Of a DNA stretch of 64,000 nucleotides, positions 18,125-27,298 are shown one piece after another. Below the pieces are notes generated by a model that saw only the letters and a list, made by a program, of their open reading frames with translations, made no database searches and was not told where the DNA came from. A program made the translations under genes and the position numbers. The stretch is from Synergistaceae bacterium (GTDB lineage: Bacteria > Synergistota > Synergistia > Synergistales > Synergistaceae), in NCBI GenBank assembly GCA_012728165.1, contig JAAYFQ010000160.1, positions 1 to 64,000 of the forward strand, in the 5' to 3' direction. Every line of letters begins with the position of its first letter. Position 1 is the first letter of the stretch.

Positions 18125-18442
18125 CTAAGATTATATTAGCCAAGGATTATATCTCAGTTGTGTGTCAATTTTTTACTAAACATATAAAAGGTTTTTAGGT
18201 TAGTGTTGATTTTAGGTTTTTGTATGACATGTTCATGTTGATTTCATTTTCTTGGAACGATTTAAAGATATTAGTGCAAACGTTATTGATTAAACAGTAC
18301 CATTGTTTATTAATATATCCATTTACGTGGGGTTCCTTTTATAATTCAAAAAACTCAACAAGTGTATAGTTTTTTATGCCTATGTATCTCGCAATATTAC
18401 AACTTTTGTGAACTCGAAGCTCCTGAAAGTAGCATCACATTC
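18125..18442 (+). other. Intergenic gap between convergent trmB and the MFS gene
   Basis: About 320 bp of AT-rich DNA between two converging genes. A weak hairpin (GCTAA...TTAGC, 18124-18141) follows the trmB stop, but no convincing terminator, promoter or ORF is seen. Confidence 0.5.
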
Positions 18443-19645
18443 TTATTTAGGTAGTTTGCTATGAATAGCTTTTTTATAGAGGTAGTGGGCTGTTATTGTC
18501 CAAGGCATTAAAGCAACAATGTTGAGCGTTGTAGGCAAGCCAATCAAGTCAGCGGAAAACCCTACAGGCGTTGTTAAGACGTTTGCTAGCCCCCAAGCTA
18601 CTCCAGTAGTGAGTGAACTCGCAGCGCTTCTCGACCCAGGACAACGATTTTGCGCCATTGCAGTTGTTGCCGAGGTGCTTAACTGAAGAGAAGCAGCTCC
18701 CAACATTAGAATCAGGATAGAAAATATTCCTGTCGTGTTTAGTCCTAGTATAAGAAATATAGGTGAAATAGTTAGGCTTAATACAAAAATATTCTCGTCA
18801 CCAATTAAGGTTGCGAGCTTACCTCCTACAATTCCTGATATGGTGCTTGCAATAGTCACAGCAAAAAGTAAAAAGCCTCCAGCTTTTATAGTCCCGCCCT
18901 TTAATATTATTAACATTGGAAGAAAAATTTTTATTCCTTGAAATGTGGCGTCTCTTAGAGCTGCACTAAATACAATCCCTCCAACTTTTTCTAGTAAAGA
19001 TCTTATATTCTTAATAAAATCAGCAATATTTATTTTCTCATTGCTGATTTCGTTGTTTATTTGTGAAGACATGCTGTTTTTCCATATATACACACAAATT
19101 AAAAATACAGGAATAATGGTCAGTATCAATGATTTTTTGCCAAACTCAGATATTATGAAGGCTATGTAAAGTGGCCCAACTGCGCTACCTAAACTACCGC
19201 TCGCTGCAAAGAGGGAAAGCATAAAAGTGAGATTTTTTGAATTGCTTGCAGAGCCAGTCAAGCCGGTTGCTTGCGGATGAAATAAAGATGTACCTAAACT
19301 CATTAACCCGATAAAAAACAAAGCAAATCCAAATGAAGGCGAAAGGGGCAAAAGACATGCTCCTGTTACACTGAGTAAAGGGCCGCATATGGCGAAGTAA
19401 GGACGACTTTGTCTGTCTGCAAAATAGCCAGTTATAGGTTGCGCTATGATATTTGTAACACCAAAGAGAGCGTTAAGTAGTCCTGCTTGACCCAGAGAAA
19501 GACCTATTGATGTTACGAGTATCGGTATAATGGCTGGCAAAGCAGTCGAATGTGTGTCGTTTATAAAGTGAAGAAATGTAAAACCTGCAATAATACTATT
19601 ATTATCGCTGTCTTGTTCTGTAAGTTTGTTTTCAGCAGTTTCCAT
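18443..19645 (-). CDS. MFS transporter of the fosmidomycin-resistance (Fsr) type
   Basis: Twelve-helix major facilitator of 400 residues, inner membrane. HFINDTHSTALPAIIPIL near residue 27 and the loop GYFADRQSRPY (canonical G-xxx-DRxGRR) between helices 2 and 3 are typical of the Fsr/YfnC-like exporters. The substrate cannot be told; some relatives export fosmidomycin. AAGGAG lies 9 bases before the ATG. It is divergent from rsmD with only 77 bp between the starts and is the only minus-strand gene in its neighbourhood, which may mark a later insertion. Confidence 0.82.
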   Translation of the reverse strand: METAENKLTEQDSDNNSIIAGFTFLHFINDTHSTALPAIIPILVTSIGLSLGQAGLLNALFGVTNIIAQPITGYFADRQSRPYFAICGPLLSVTGACLLPLSPSFGFALFFIGLMSLGTSLFHPQATGLTGSASNSKNLTFMLSLFAASGSLGSAVGPLYIAFIISEFGKKSLILTIIPVFLICVYIWKNSMSSQINNEISNEKINIADFIKNIRSLLEKVGGIVFSAALRDATFQGIKIFLPMLIILKGGTIKAGGFLLFAVTIASTISGIVGGKLATLIGDENIFVLSLTISPIFLILGLNTTGIFSILILMLGAASLQLSTSATTAMAQNRCPGSRSAASSLTTGVAWGLANVLTTPVGFSADLIGLPTTLNIVALMPWTITAHYLYKKAIHSKLPK

Positions 19646-19722
19646 ATTAAATTTCTCCTTGGTGTGTACAATAATGATTCTGACTATTATACTCTTTTCA
19701 TACGCTATCAGGAGGAATTTTT

Positions 19723-20211
19723 ATGAAAGAAATGCGTCCTACGACAGGAAGAGTTTTGCTGGCGCTTTTTAATATATTAGGGCCACTTGATGGAAAGAGT
19801 TTTTTGGACCTTTTCTCAGGTAGCGGGCAAATTACACTTGAAGCAAAAAAACGTGGGGCCGAGAATATCTGTTCGATTGAATCTGACCGAAAACGTTATG
19901 AAGCTATAGTTAAAAAAGTGCCCAAAGATGTAAAATGTTTTTGCATGGATGTCCGCCGTGCAGTATCAAGATTTGCAAAAAAAGGTGAAAGTTTCAATAT
20001 AATATTTGCCGATCCACCATATGATCTCGGATGGGGACAGGAATTGCCAAAACTAATAGATAATAATAACTTTGTCTTATCTGATAATGGAATTTTTGTA
20101 TATGAACACTCAGAAAGAGAAGAAATATTTGAATTAGATTTGAATAAGTGGAGCAGGGAAGACCGTGTTTATGGAGGCACGATCCTTACTTTTTACAAGA
20201 AGGAGATATAA
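19723..20211 (+). CDS. rsmD: 16S rRNA (guanine966-N2)-methyltransferase, short form
   Basis: SAM-dependent methyltransferase for G966 of 16S rRNA. RPTTGRVLLALFNIL is the RsmD signature, LDLFSGSGQITLEAKKRGA the SAM loop, and ADPPYDLG the catalytic (D/N)PPY motif. At 162 residues it lacks the roughly 20 N-terminal residues (RIIxGxxxGRKL type) of normal RsmD. AGGAGG sits at ideal distance from this ATG, so the short start seems real. It is followed 3 bp later by coaD, the usual partner. Confidence 0.9.
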   Translation: MKEMRPTTGRVLLALFNILGPLDGKSFLDLFSGSGQITLEAKKRGAENICSIESDRKRYEAIVKKVPKDVKCFCMDVRRAVSRFAKKGESFNIIFADPPYDLGWGQELPKLIDNNNFVLSDNGIFVYEHSEREEIFELDLNKWSREDRVYGGTILTFYKKEI

Positions 20212-20214
20212 ACG

Positions 20215-20703
20215 ATGATAAGAGCTGTTTATCCCGGGTCATTTGATCCTATAACAAACGGGCATATATATATAGCCGAAAGAGCAGCGTCGCTTTTTGA
20301 CGAGCTACTTTTGGCTGTTTTGGTTAATCCGGAAAAAAATTCTACTTTCAGTGTAGAAGAACGTCAAATCATGGCTAGAGAAGCACTTATTCATCTTCCA
20401 AATGTTACAGTTAAATATTTTAATGGCCTTCTAGTTAATTTTATGAGACAAGAACAAAGCAGAATAATCATAAGAGGGTTACGAGCTCTTTCTGATTTCG
20501 AGTATGAATTTCAACTTGCTCAGATGAACAGACAGCTTGCCCCTGAAATAGAAACATTTTTTATTGCAACAGATGCAAAATACTCATATCTTTCCAGTAG
20601 AGGAATAAAAGACGCATTTCGATTTGGAGGGACGGTTCGTGACATGGTTCCTCCAGGAGTATATAGACGTTTACGCGAACGTATCCCGCCAACGAATTCT
20701 TAA
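20215..20703 (+). CDS. coaD: Phosphopantetheine adenylyltransferase
   Basis: Transfers AMP to 4'-phosphopantetheine in coenzyme A synthesis. YPGSFDPITNGHIYI at the N-terminus contains the nucleotidyltransferase TxGH motif. RGLRALSDFEYEFQLAQMNR and YSYLSSRGIKD are the other family blocks. Length, 162 residues, is normal. AAGGAG precedes the ATG, inside the end of rsmD. Confidence 0.96.
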   Translation: MIRAVYPGSFDPITNGHIYIAERAASLFDELLLAVLVNPEKNSTFSVEERQIMAREALIHLPNVTVKYFNGLLVNFMRQEQSRIIIRGLRALSDFEYEFQLAQMNRQLAPEIETFFIATDAKYSYLSSRGIKDAFRFGGTVRDMVPPGVYRRLRERIPPTNS

Positions 20704-20763
20704 TTTTTTACACAATATTAAATTCCTATAGGATTGTTTTATCTTGGGATAATCTAAACATTT

Positions 20764-20793
20764 TGCTCACGGAATAAACCGTGAGCATTTTTT
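20764..20793 (+). terminator. Intrinsic terminator after coaD
   Basis: TGCTCACGG and CCGTGAGCA form a perfect 9-bp stem with a 6-base loop and six T residues after it. Confidence 0.92.
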
Positions 20794-21105
20794 ATTTTAA
20801 ATGGCTATTGGAGTATATCTTCAAATGCGAACGAATTACTGCATAAAAAATAAGCTCTTAATCTGCGCCCATCTTTCTATCAACGGAAAATATATACTCA
20901 ACTTAGTTAACTAAAACGTAAAATCAGATTTGAAAATATTGCAATATAGATGTTTCTATAATTTGAGAGAAGTTTAAGACGAGTTATTTGCTTTTCACGT
21001 TTTCATTCCTAAATTACGACATTATTCAGCCAAATTCTAGTCAAGTTTCCCGAAATTGATATTGATGCAGCTTTTAAATGATAAGTTAAAAAAACAAAAA
21101 TCCAT
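20794..21105 (+). other. Gap between coaD terminator and tmcAL
   Basis: About 310 bp of AT-rich sequence between the coaD terminator and the end of the convergent tmcAL gene. No ORF, tRNA, repeat or terminator for tmcAL is evident. Confidence 0.5.
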
Positions 21106-22320
21106 TCATTCTTCAATTATTACTTTGCGTGTGTGCTCTTTGCCGAATTCTCCGTTTGGGATTAACTGTTCCCATAATTCACAAGCAAGAAGTTCATAAT
21201 TCATTATTTTGCGTGCATAGTCGGAAATTCTTGAAGCGTCGCCACATCTTGTTATAATAGGTAAAACTGATGTTTGTTTCATTTCCTGCAAGAGCTGCCT
21301 TCCTTTTTTATTCATAGCCAGAACTTTTATATAGGCAGGACCAAGACGTTGAAACGCCCTGTTCTCCCAGTGGTTGAGACCCAGAATTGTGTGTATTGCA
21401 TGACGTCTGATTCTTCCCAAAGGGTACCTTTTGCTTGAACATTTTTTTACCCATTCTTGAAATGAAGAACTTGTAATGGCTATTTCTTTTAGTTTAAACT
21501 CTATGCCCTCTACCATTTCGGCTATTTGTGAGATTTCCTCAGCTTTGGAGCGCATAAGTGTCACTCTGAGGGCATTCCATAGGTTTGTATAATCAGTGCA
21601 TGCCTTGCCATTTGTAATGGCGTTTTTGACAATTTCACTGGATTCTAAAGGTAAGTGAGTAAGGGCATCATGAATTTGTCCGCGGAAAATAGAGTTGCGT
21701 ATAGCAGTTGAGCTAGAGTATTCGCTAAGTGACTCATCGTTATAACCTCTTCCGATTCTTTCTATTAGTAGTGGCTCCATGTCCCATTTTTTTTGGTAAA
21801 GTCTTGTCATATATGACAACGCAAGAGTATTATTTGGTTTTCTTAGTTTTGCTGAGCTTCCCGGAACCATTTTATCAAGAGCAGTAGCGCGGGCTTCAAC
21901 AAAAGAGAGTCCTTTATTCAAAGAATCTTTAAGTAAGGACTTGAATTCTGATGGTTCTTCGACTAAAATACTCAAGATTATGTCTGATTCCCAATCTGGA
22001 TCTTCGAGCCCAAAGGAAAGATGAGTTACAATACCTGTTGAGCCAAGTATATCGGTTGCAGCATTTGCAAATACGCCTGCATTGTGGGCAGAAAAAACTA
22101 CAGGAAGTTCAAGCACAAGGTCTACTCCTGTATTCAGTGCTGTTTGTGCTCTGGCCCATTTATCTATAAGAGAAGGTTCGCCGCGTTGCACGAAGTTAGA
22201 TGACAAAACAACGACAACAGCTTCAGCATGAGAGAGGTTGCGAGCTTTTTCTATTTGATATATATGACCATTGTTAAGCGGATTATATTCGGCAATTATT
22301 CCTACAGTAGGAATTCTCAT
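21106..22320 (-). CDS. tmcAL: tRNA(Met) cytidine acetate ligase
   Basis: Member of the nucleotidyltransferase-like family that makes N4-acetylcytidine at the wobble base of elongator tRNA-Met in Bacillus. GIIAEYNPLNNGHIYQIEKA is the N-terminal signature, with the HxGH-like motif NGH. SSNFVQRGEPSLIDKWARA and GYNDESLSEYSSSTAIR (canonical S-S-T-x-IR) follow. Length is 404 residues, normal. It is divergent from ackA, with 77 bp between the two starts. Confidence 0.9.
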   Translation of the reverse strand: MRIPTVGIIAEYNPLNNGHIYQIEKARNLSHAEAVVVVLSSNFVQRGEPSLIDKWARAQTALNTGVDLVLELPVVFSAHNAGVFANAATDILGSTGIVTHLSFGLEDPDWESDIILSILVEEPSEFKSLLKDSLNKGLSFVEARATALDKMVPGSSAKLRKPNNTLALSYMTRLYQKKWDMEPLLIERIGRGYNDESLSEYSSSTAIRNSIFRGQIHDALTHLPLESSEIVKNAITNGKACTDYTNLWNALRVTLMRSKAEEISQIAEMVEGIEFKLKEIAITSSSFQEWVKKCSSKRYPLGRIRRHAIHTILGLNHWENRAFQRLGPAYIKVLAMNKKGRQLLQEMKQTSVLPIITRCGDASRISDYARKIMNYELLACELWEQLIPNGEFGKEHTRKVIIEE

Positions 22321-22397
22321 ATATAAATCACCGTCCTATGATTGGTAAGGATACCACAATAGGCGGAGTTATACATTCTAAGGGAGGCAACATCTAA

Positions 22398-23597
22398 ATG
22401 AAAAATCTTGTTATCAATTGTGGTAGCTCTTCTGTCAAATATCAGCTTTTTGACATGGCTACGGAAAAAGTTCTAACCCAGGGTCTTGTTGAACGTATTG
22501 GTATCCCAGGTTCAGGTATTAAACACACAAAAACAGGGATGGACACATTGGCACGTGTAATCGATTTCCCTACACACAATGAGGCGGTCAAGTATGTTCT
22601 TAATCTCTTAATAGACCCTATCTATGGTGTAATTAAGAGCTTTGATGAAATTTCTGCAGTGGGACATCGTATAGTTCATGGAGGAGAATCCCTCATAAAA
22701 CCAACTCTTGTTACAGAGGAAGTTATCAATAAACTAGAAAAACTTATTCCTCTTGCCCCACTACATAATCCGGGGCATCTCCAAGGAATATTTGCAATTA
22801 TGGATATTCTTCCCAACGTCCCTAATGTTATAGTTATGGACACTGCTTTCCACCAGACAATGCCACCCAAAGCATACATCTATGGAATAGATTATAAATA
22901 TTATGAAGAAAATCAGATTCGTAAATATGGTTTTCACGGAACAAGTCACGAATATGTGTCAAAGAGAGCTGGTCAAATTCTTGGAAAACCTTTTGAAAGT
23001 CTAAAAATAATATCTTGCCACCTTGGCAACGGAAGTTCACTTACTGCAGTTAAGAATGGTGAGTGCATAGACACGAGTATGGGTTTAAGCCCATTAGAAG
23101 GAATAGTTATGGGTACTCGTAGCGGTGACATTTGCCCTGGCGTTATACTATTTCTCATGAGGCAGCTTAGAGATGTTGAACTCGTAAGTGATGCCTTACA
23201 GAAAAAAGGAGGACTTTTGGGTATATCTGGCATATCTAGTGATTTACGCGATATTGAAATAGCAGCACAAAAAGGAAACAAACGTGCGTTGCTCGCACAA
23301 GAAAAACTTATATACTGTATTCAGAAATACATAGGCGCATATACGGTAGCTATGGAAGGTGTAGACGTTATTATCTTTACTGCTGGAATTGGTGAAAATG
23401 GAGTTGATTTCCGTAAAGAAGTTTGCGCAAAACTAGAATGTCTTGGAGTAAAGATAGATGTTGACAAAAACAATTGCCGTGGCAAAGAGGTCATAATTAG
23501 CACACCTGATTCCAAAGTAACAGTGATGGTTATTCCTACTAATGAAGAATTGACGATTGCACGAGAAACATTACAGTGCATGGAGGAACAAAAGTAG
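22398..23597 (+). CDS. ackA: Acetate kinase
   Basis: Interconverts acetyl-phosphate plus ADP with acetate plus ATP, a main energy-yielding step in fermenters. VINCGSSSVKYQLFD at the N-terminus and GHRIVHGGE near 95 are family signatures. FHGTSHEYVS, HLGNGSS (phosphate loop) and FTAGIGENG near the C-terminus follow. Length is 399 residues. GGGAGG precedes the ATG. No phosphotransacetylase gene is nearby. Confidence 0.97.
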   Translation: MKNLVINCGSSSVKYQLFDMATEKVLTQGLVERIGIPGSGIKHTKTGMDTLARVIDFPTHNEAVKYVLNLLIDPIYGVIKSFDEISAVGHRIVHGGESLIKPTLVTEEVINKLEKLIPLAPLHNPGHLQGIFAIMDILPNVPNVIVMDTAFHQTMPPKAYIYGIDYKYYEENQIRKYGFHGTSHEYVSKRAGQILGKPFESLKIISCHLGNGSSLTAVKNGECIDTSMGLSPLEGIVMGTRSGDICPGVILFLMRQLRDVELVSDALQKKGGLLGISGISSDLRDIEIAAQKGNKRALLAQEKLIYCIQKYIGAYTVAMEGVDVIIFTAGIGENGVDFRKEVCAKLECLGVKIDVDKNNCRGKEVIISTPDSKVTVMVIPTNEELTIARETLQCMEEQK

Positions 23598-23604
23598 TAA
23601 TAAA

Positions 23605-24189
23605 ATGTCTACTTTTCTCGAGTCGGCTCCCAATAATTGGCATTACCATCTTGTTGTTGCTTCTGTACCCAAAGATGGTTCTCCGTTCACAGATAATTTT
23701 CTATTGAGCGTAGAAAGACCTCTCAATTATTGGTCACAGATATATAATTTTACTGCTCCTGTAAAAGTTTACATAGAAGTTTCGCGTTCAGATGGACGGT
23801 TAGTAGCATCAATTTCTGTCAGTGGAGAAACCATAATTCCCTGTTCAAGATGTCTTGAACCTGCAAAAATTGTCACAGCGGGCCATTTGAAATATTTTTT
23901 CTCTTTGAAGCCAAATAAGTATACAAAAAAAGAAGAAGATGAAGTCAAACCTAAAGACGACCAAGAAATAATATTTCTAGATTCATGGGAAAATGAAATA
24001 GATTTAGTACCTCGTATCTGGGAGGTTTTGATAACCTCTTTGCCAGTAACGGCATTTTGCTTTGAAGGCTGCAAAGGATTATGTCCTCGGTGTGGAATTA
24101 ATTTAAACGAATCTTCCTGTAGCTGTGAAAAGGATGACAGAGATCCAAGATTTGATGTTTTACGTTCTTTTGTTAAAGATAAAAAATAA
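23605..24189 (+). CDS. YceD/DUF177 family protein
   Basis: Conserved protein usually encoded just before rpmF, as here. Relatives are linked to ribosomal RNA or ribosome maturation, but the biochemical role is not settled. IPCSRCLEPAKI in the middle (canonical cxRCLep) and the C-terminal CFEGCKGLCPRCGINLN with CSCEKDDRDPRF are the DUF177 signatures. The six C-terminal cysteines suggest metal binding. The ATG at 23605 gives 194 residues. GGAGG is 18 bases upstream, longer than ideal. Confidence 0.9.
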   Translation: MSTFLESAPNNWHYHLVVASVPKDGSPFTDNFLLSVERPLNYWSQIYNFTAPVKVYIEVSRSDGRLVASISVSGETIIPCSRCLEPAKIVTAGHLKYFFSLKPNKYTKKEEDEVKPKDDQEIIFLDSWENEIDLVPRIWEVLITSLPVTAFCFEGCKGLCPRCGINLNESSCSCEKDDRDPRFDVLRSFVKDKK

Positions 24190-24265
24190 AAAATGCAAAT
24201 TAATTTAATTAATGGTAGAATAATTAGGCAATTTTTTTGCTTATAGATTTAAGGGGGGAACAAAA

Positions 24266-24472
24266 ATGGCAACTCCAAAAAGAAGGGTATCTCACTCCCG
24301 TACACATAAACGTAAAGCACAGTGGCTTGGTGCTCTTGTTGAACCGGCGTTGACGATTTGTGCACATTGTGGAGAAACAATTCAGACGTACCGCGCATGT
24401 CCTGCATGTGGTTATTATAAGGGCCGCCAGATAATTAAAATTTCTGAAAAAACAGCAACAACAAAAGACTAG
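24266..24472 (+). CDS. rpmF: 50S ribosomal protein L32
   Basis: Ribosomal protein of 68 residues. ATPKRRVSHSRTHKRKAQW is the L32 signature, and CAHC...CPAC is the zinc-ribbon form. AAGGGGGGAA precedes the ATG. It follows the DUF177 gene and precedes fapR-plsX, the standard order linking ribosome and lipid synthesis genes. A strong terminator follows, so fapR has its own promoter. Confidence 0.97.
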   Translation: MATPKRRVSHSRTHKRKAQWLGALVEPALTICAHCGETIQTYRACPACGYYKGRQIIKISEKTATTKD

Positions 24473-24494
24473 TATTTTCTATATATTACGTTTT

Positions 24495-24533
24495 AAAAAG
24501 GGCTTAAGAATTATATTCTTAAGCCCTTTTTTT
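24495..24533 (+). terminator. Intrinsic terminator after rpmF
   Basis: AAAAAGGGCTTAAGAA and TTCTTAAGCCCTTTTT form a perfect 16-bp inverted repeat with a 5-base loop and further T residues. Confidence 0.95.
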
Positions 24534-24607
24534 ATTTAGAATTAACGTCTAAAATCTTTAGTGAAAATATATTTGCAAATTTGCCATATTAAACAGCAAC
24601 ATTTATA

Positions 24608-24636
24608 TTGACAAGATGCAACGAATAGAATATCTT
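24608..24636 (+). promoter_or_regulatory. Promoter of the fapR-plsX-fab operon
   Basis: TTGACA (24608-24613), a 17-bp spacer and TATCTT (24631-24636). The -35 is perfect. The predicted start of transcription, about 24643, falls just before the FapR operator. Confidence 0.75.
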
Positions 24637-24644
24637 ATCAGTTG

Positions 24645-24661
24645 TTAAGACCTACTACTAA
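24645..24661 (+). promoter_or_regulatory. Probable FapR operator
   Basis: TTAAGACCTACTACTAA matches the 17-bp Bacillus FapR site TTAGTACCTGATACTAA at 13 positions, including both half-site ends. It sits immediately downstream of the promoter and before fapR. This suggests negative autoregulation relieved by malonyl-CoA or malonyl-ACP, as in Bacillus. It also argues that the ATG at 24661, which it overlaps, is not the fapR start. Confidence 0.75.
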
Positions 24662-24687
24662 TGTTTAAAATGAGGAGAAGATTTGTC

Positions 24688-25278
24688 ATGCGGTCTGAAG
24701 CAAAAAAGCAGCGTCATAAACAATTGATAAATCTGATCGATTCTCATCCTCTCATGACGGATAAAGAAATAGCGACAACACTTCAAGTCAGTTTAGGAAC
24801 AGTGCGCCTTGACAGAGTGACGCTTTCTATTCCTGAAGTTCGTGAGCGTACTCGTTCTATGGCCGAACAGGCAACAAGCCGTTTAAAATCTATGCGTTTA
24901 GAAGAAGTAATAGGTGATCTTGTAGGCTTAGAGCCCAATAAAGGGGCACTTTCTGTCCTTTTTGCCACAAGAAATACTGCTTTTCGACACACAGATTTCG
25001 TCGGTGACTATTATATCTATGCACAGGCTGCTTCTTTGGCTATTGCAACAATTGATAAAGAGATGGTTGTTGTAGGTTCCGCCAGACTAAAATATAATCG
25101 ACCTGCTTATATAGGTGAGAAGATACTTGCCCGTTCAAAAGTTGGGGTTCACAAAGGTAATAAATATGTTGTTAGCGTACGTTCCACTGTTGAAAACAGA
25201 GAAATTTTTGTTGGACGATTTGTAGTCGTTTCTAAGGACTCAATTGATAAAAAAAGTATGGAGGCAAAAAAATGTTGA
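24688..25278 (+). CDS. fapR: Fatty-acid synthesis repressor FapR
   Basis: Transcription factor that represses lipid-synthesis genes until malonyl-CoA binds. The N-terminal DeoR-like helix-turn-helix is seen in DKEIATTLQVSLGTVRLDR followed by IPEVRERTR. The rest, from about residue 75, is a hot-dog ligand-binding domain (FRHTDFVGDYYIYAQAASLA, RPAYIGEKILARSKV). The ATG at 24688 has GAGGAG 10 bases upstream and gives 196 residues, like Bacillus FapR (about 190). It overlaps plsX by 7 bp. FapR is best known from Firmicutes; here it occurs with outer-membrane genes elsewhere in the window. Confidence 0.93.
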   Translation: MRSEAKKQRHKQLINLIDSHPLMTDKEIATTLQVSLGTVRLDRVTLSIPEVRERTRSMAEQATSRLKSMRLEEVIGDLVGLEPNKGALSVLFATRNTAFRHTDFVGDYYIYAQAASLAIATIDKEMVVVGSARLKYNRPAYIGEKILARSKVGVHKGNKYVVSVRSTVENREIFVGRFVVVSKDSIDKKSMEAKKC

Positions 25279-26285
25279 TAGCTCTTGATGCAATGGGCGG
25301 AGACTTTGCTCCAGAAGAACCATGTCATGGTGCGGTTCTAGCGTGTAGTAAAAACCCACGCCTAAACATTGCTCTTATTGGAGATAAAAATAAAATAGAA
25401 CCTTTCCTTGAAGAAGTAGATTCCAGTATTAGATCAAGATTAAGAATAGTACATGCAGATGATGTTATTAATACAGAAGATTCTCCCTCTCTTTCTATTA
25501 GAAGAAAGAAGAATTCAAGCCTAGTTGTTGGATTTGAGATGGTTCGCTCTGGTGAAGCAGATGGAATTGTTTCTGCTGGAAGTACCGGAGCAATTGCGGC
25601 AGGAGGAGTGCTTCTTTTAAGCAGAATCCCTGGAATTGATCGTCCAGGATTTGGTGCAACACTTCCAGTGTTGAACAGGCCTACACTTTTGATGGACGTT
25701 GGTGCAACAGTCCGCTGTAAGCCTATTAATTTATATCAGTTTGCCCATATGGGTTCTATATATATGAAGTTGTTTCAAGGAGTTGAGAAGCCTTCTGTGC
25801 GACTTCTTTGCAATGGTGAAGAGGTAACAAAAGGGGACGATGTTATTACTGCTGCTCGTGAAATGATAGAGACCAGCGATTTAAATTATCAAGGATATGT
25901 TGAAGGAAGCGACTTACCAAAGGGAGTTGCTGATGTTGTTATATGTGATGGTTTTAGTGGAAATATATTGATAAAATTTGGAGAAGGACTTGGCGAGCTT
26001 CTTAAAGATCAATTTAAAGAAGAATATGCTAACCATTTGCTCCCCAAGATTGGGATGTTGTTTATGTGGCCAGCTATGAAAAGAGTGCTTGGTCGTTTCG
26101 ATTGGGAAAAGGCCGGAGGTTCTCCCCTTCTTGGTGTAAATGGAACAGTAATAAAGGTGCACGGACGTTCCAAACGTAACCCTATTTCTTTTGCGCTTCT
26201 GGGAGCCGCAAATTTCATTGATAAAAATGGAGTCGAAAGAATTAGAGAAGAAATAGCAAAGGAAAATATCAATGACAATATTTAA
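25272..26285 (+). CDS. plsX: Phosphate acyltransferase PlsX
   Basis: Makes acyl-phosphate from acyl-ACP for phospholipid synthesis. LIALDAMGGDFAPE is the signature N-terminus, followed by VSAGSTGAI and DVGAT. CDGFSGNILIKFGEG lies near residue 220. Length is 337 residues, normal. GGAGG is positioned within the end of fapR. The 3' end overlaps fabH by 14 bp. Confidence 0.97.
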   Translation: MLIALDAMGGDFAPEEPCHGAVLACSKNPRLNIALIGDKNKIEPFLEEVDSSIRSRLRIVHADDVINTEDSPSLSIRRKKNSSLVVGFEMVRSGEADGIVSAGSTGAIAAGGVLLLSRIPGIDRPGFGATLPVLNRPTLLMDVGATVRCKPINLYQFAHMGSIYMKLFQGVEKPSVRLLCNGEEVTKGDDVITAAREMIETSDLNYQGYVEGSDLPKGVADVVICDGFSGNILIKFGEGLGELLKDQFKEEYANHLLPKIGMLFMWPAMKRVLGRFDWEKAGGSPLLGVNGTVIKVHGRSKRNPISFALLGAANFIDKNGVERIREEIAKENINDNI

Positions 26286-27240
26286 CGGGCGTAAAGCTAA
26301 AATTTCCGGAACAGGTGTTTATATTCCGGAGAAAATAATGAAAAACACGGATTTCGAAAAATTTCTTGATACTAGCGATAGTTGGATATATGAAAGAACT
26401 GGTATTAAAGAGCGTCACTTTGCAGCAGATGGCGAGCGATGCAGTGATTTAGCATATAATGCCGCTGTGGCTGCACTAAATGATGCAAAAATGTCTCCTG
26501 AAACTTTGGATATGATAATAGTTGCCACAAATACTCCAGATTCTACATTCCCGAGTATGTCGTGCAAAGTTCAGGGCAGATTACGAGCCGTGAATGCTGG
26601 AGCTTTTGATGTGTTAGCTGGGTGTGTAGGTGGAGTTGCTGCAATTCAAACAGCGGTTTCTGGCGTTGTGTCTGGTCTTTGGAACAACGTTCTAGTGGTG
26701 GCTTCAGAAAAGTTTAAAGATTATGTAGACTGGAATGACAGAAGCACCTGTATTTTATTTGGAGATGGTGCAGGAGCATGTGTTTTGTCGACTTCTAACG
26801 AAGGCGAAGGTAATTTTATCTCTTCAAAGATATCAGCTGACGGAACAAAACATGATTTTCTTTCGAATGAGACAGAAAATTCAGGAGATCCGCATGTTAT
26901 AAAGATGAAGGGGCAAGATGTTTTTAAATATGTAAGCATAAACCTACCTAAATTTATAGAAAATTTTTGTGAAGAATCTAAAATAACACCAGAAAATGTG
27001 GATTTCTGGATAATGCATCAGGCTAATACAAGGATAATCGATTCTGTTTTCAAACGTGTAGGAATTTCTATTGACAAAACATTGCTTAATTTGGAACAGT
27101 ACGGAAATACATCTGCTGCGTCAGTAATGATTGCTCTTGATGAGTCAATGAAAAAGGGTTGTGTCAAACAAGGAGATAAGGTTTGTTTCGTTGCTTTTGG
27201 AGCTGGCATGACATTAGGCGCATTGCTTTATGAAGTTTAG
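26272..27240 (+). CDS. fabH: 3-oxoacyl-ACP synthase III
   Basis: Condenses an acyl-CoA with malonyl-ACP to start fatty acid synthesis. SDSWIYERTGIKERHF is the family N-terminal block. The catalytic cysteine lies in DVLAGCVGGVAA near residue 115, where most FabH read AACSGF. The catalytic histidine is in WIMHQANTRI and the asparagine in YGNTSAAS. Length is 322 residues. The start overlaps plsX. Confidence 0.95.
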   Translation: MTIFNGRKAKISGTGVYIPEKIMKNTDFEKFLDTSDSWIYERTGIKERHFAADGERCSDLAYNAAVAALNDAKMSPETLDMIIVATNTPDSTFPSMSCKVQGRLRAVNAGAFDVLAGCVGGVAAIQTAVSGVVSGLWNNVLVVASEKFKDYVDWNDRSTCILFGDGAGACVLSTSNEGEGNFISSKISADGTKHDFLSNETENSGDPHVIKMKGQDVFKYVSINLPKFIENFCEESKITPENVDFWIMHQANTRIIDSVFKRVGISIDKTLLNLEQYGNTSAASVMIALDESMKKGCVKQGDKVCFVAFGAGMTLGALLYEV

Positions 27241-27298
27241 CAATGAATAGCAAAAATGATTAAATACTTTTATTTTTATTATAGAGATGGTGATGTTT

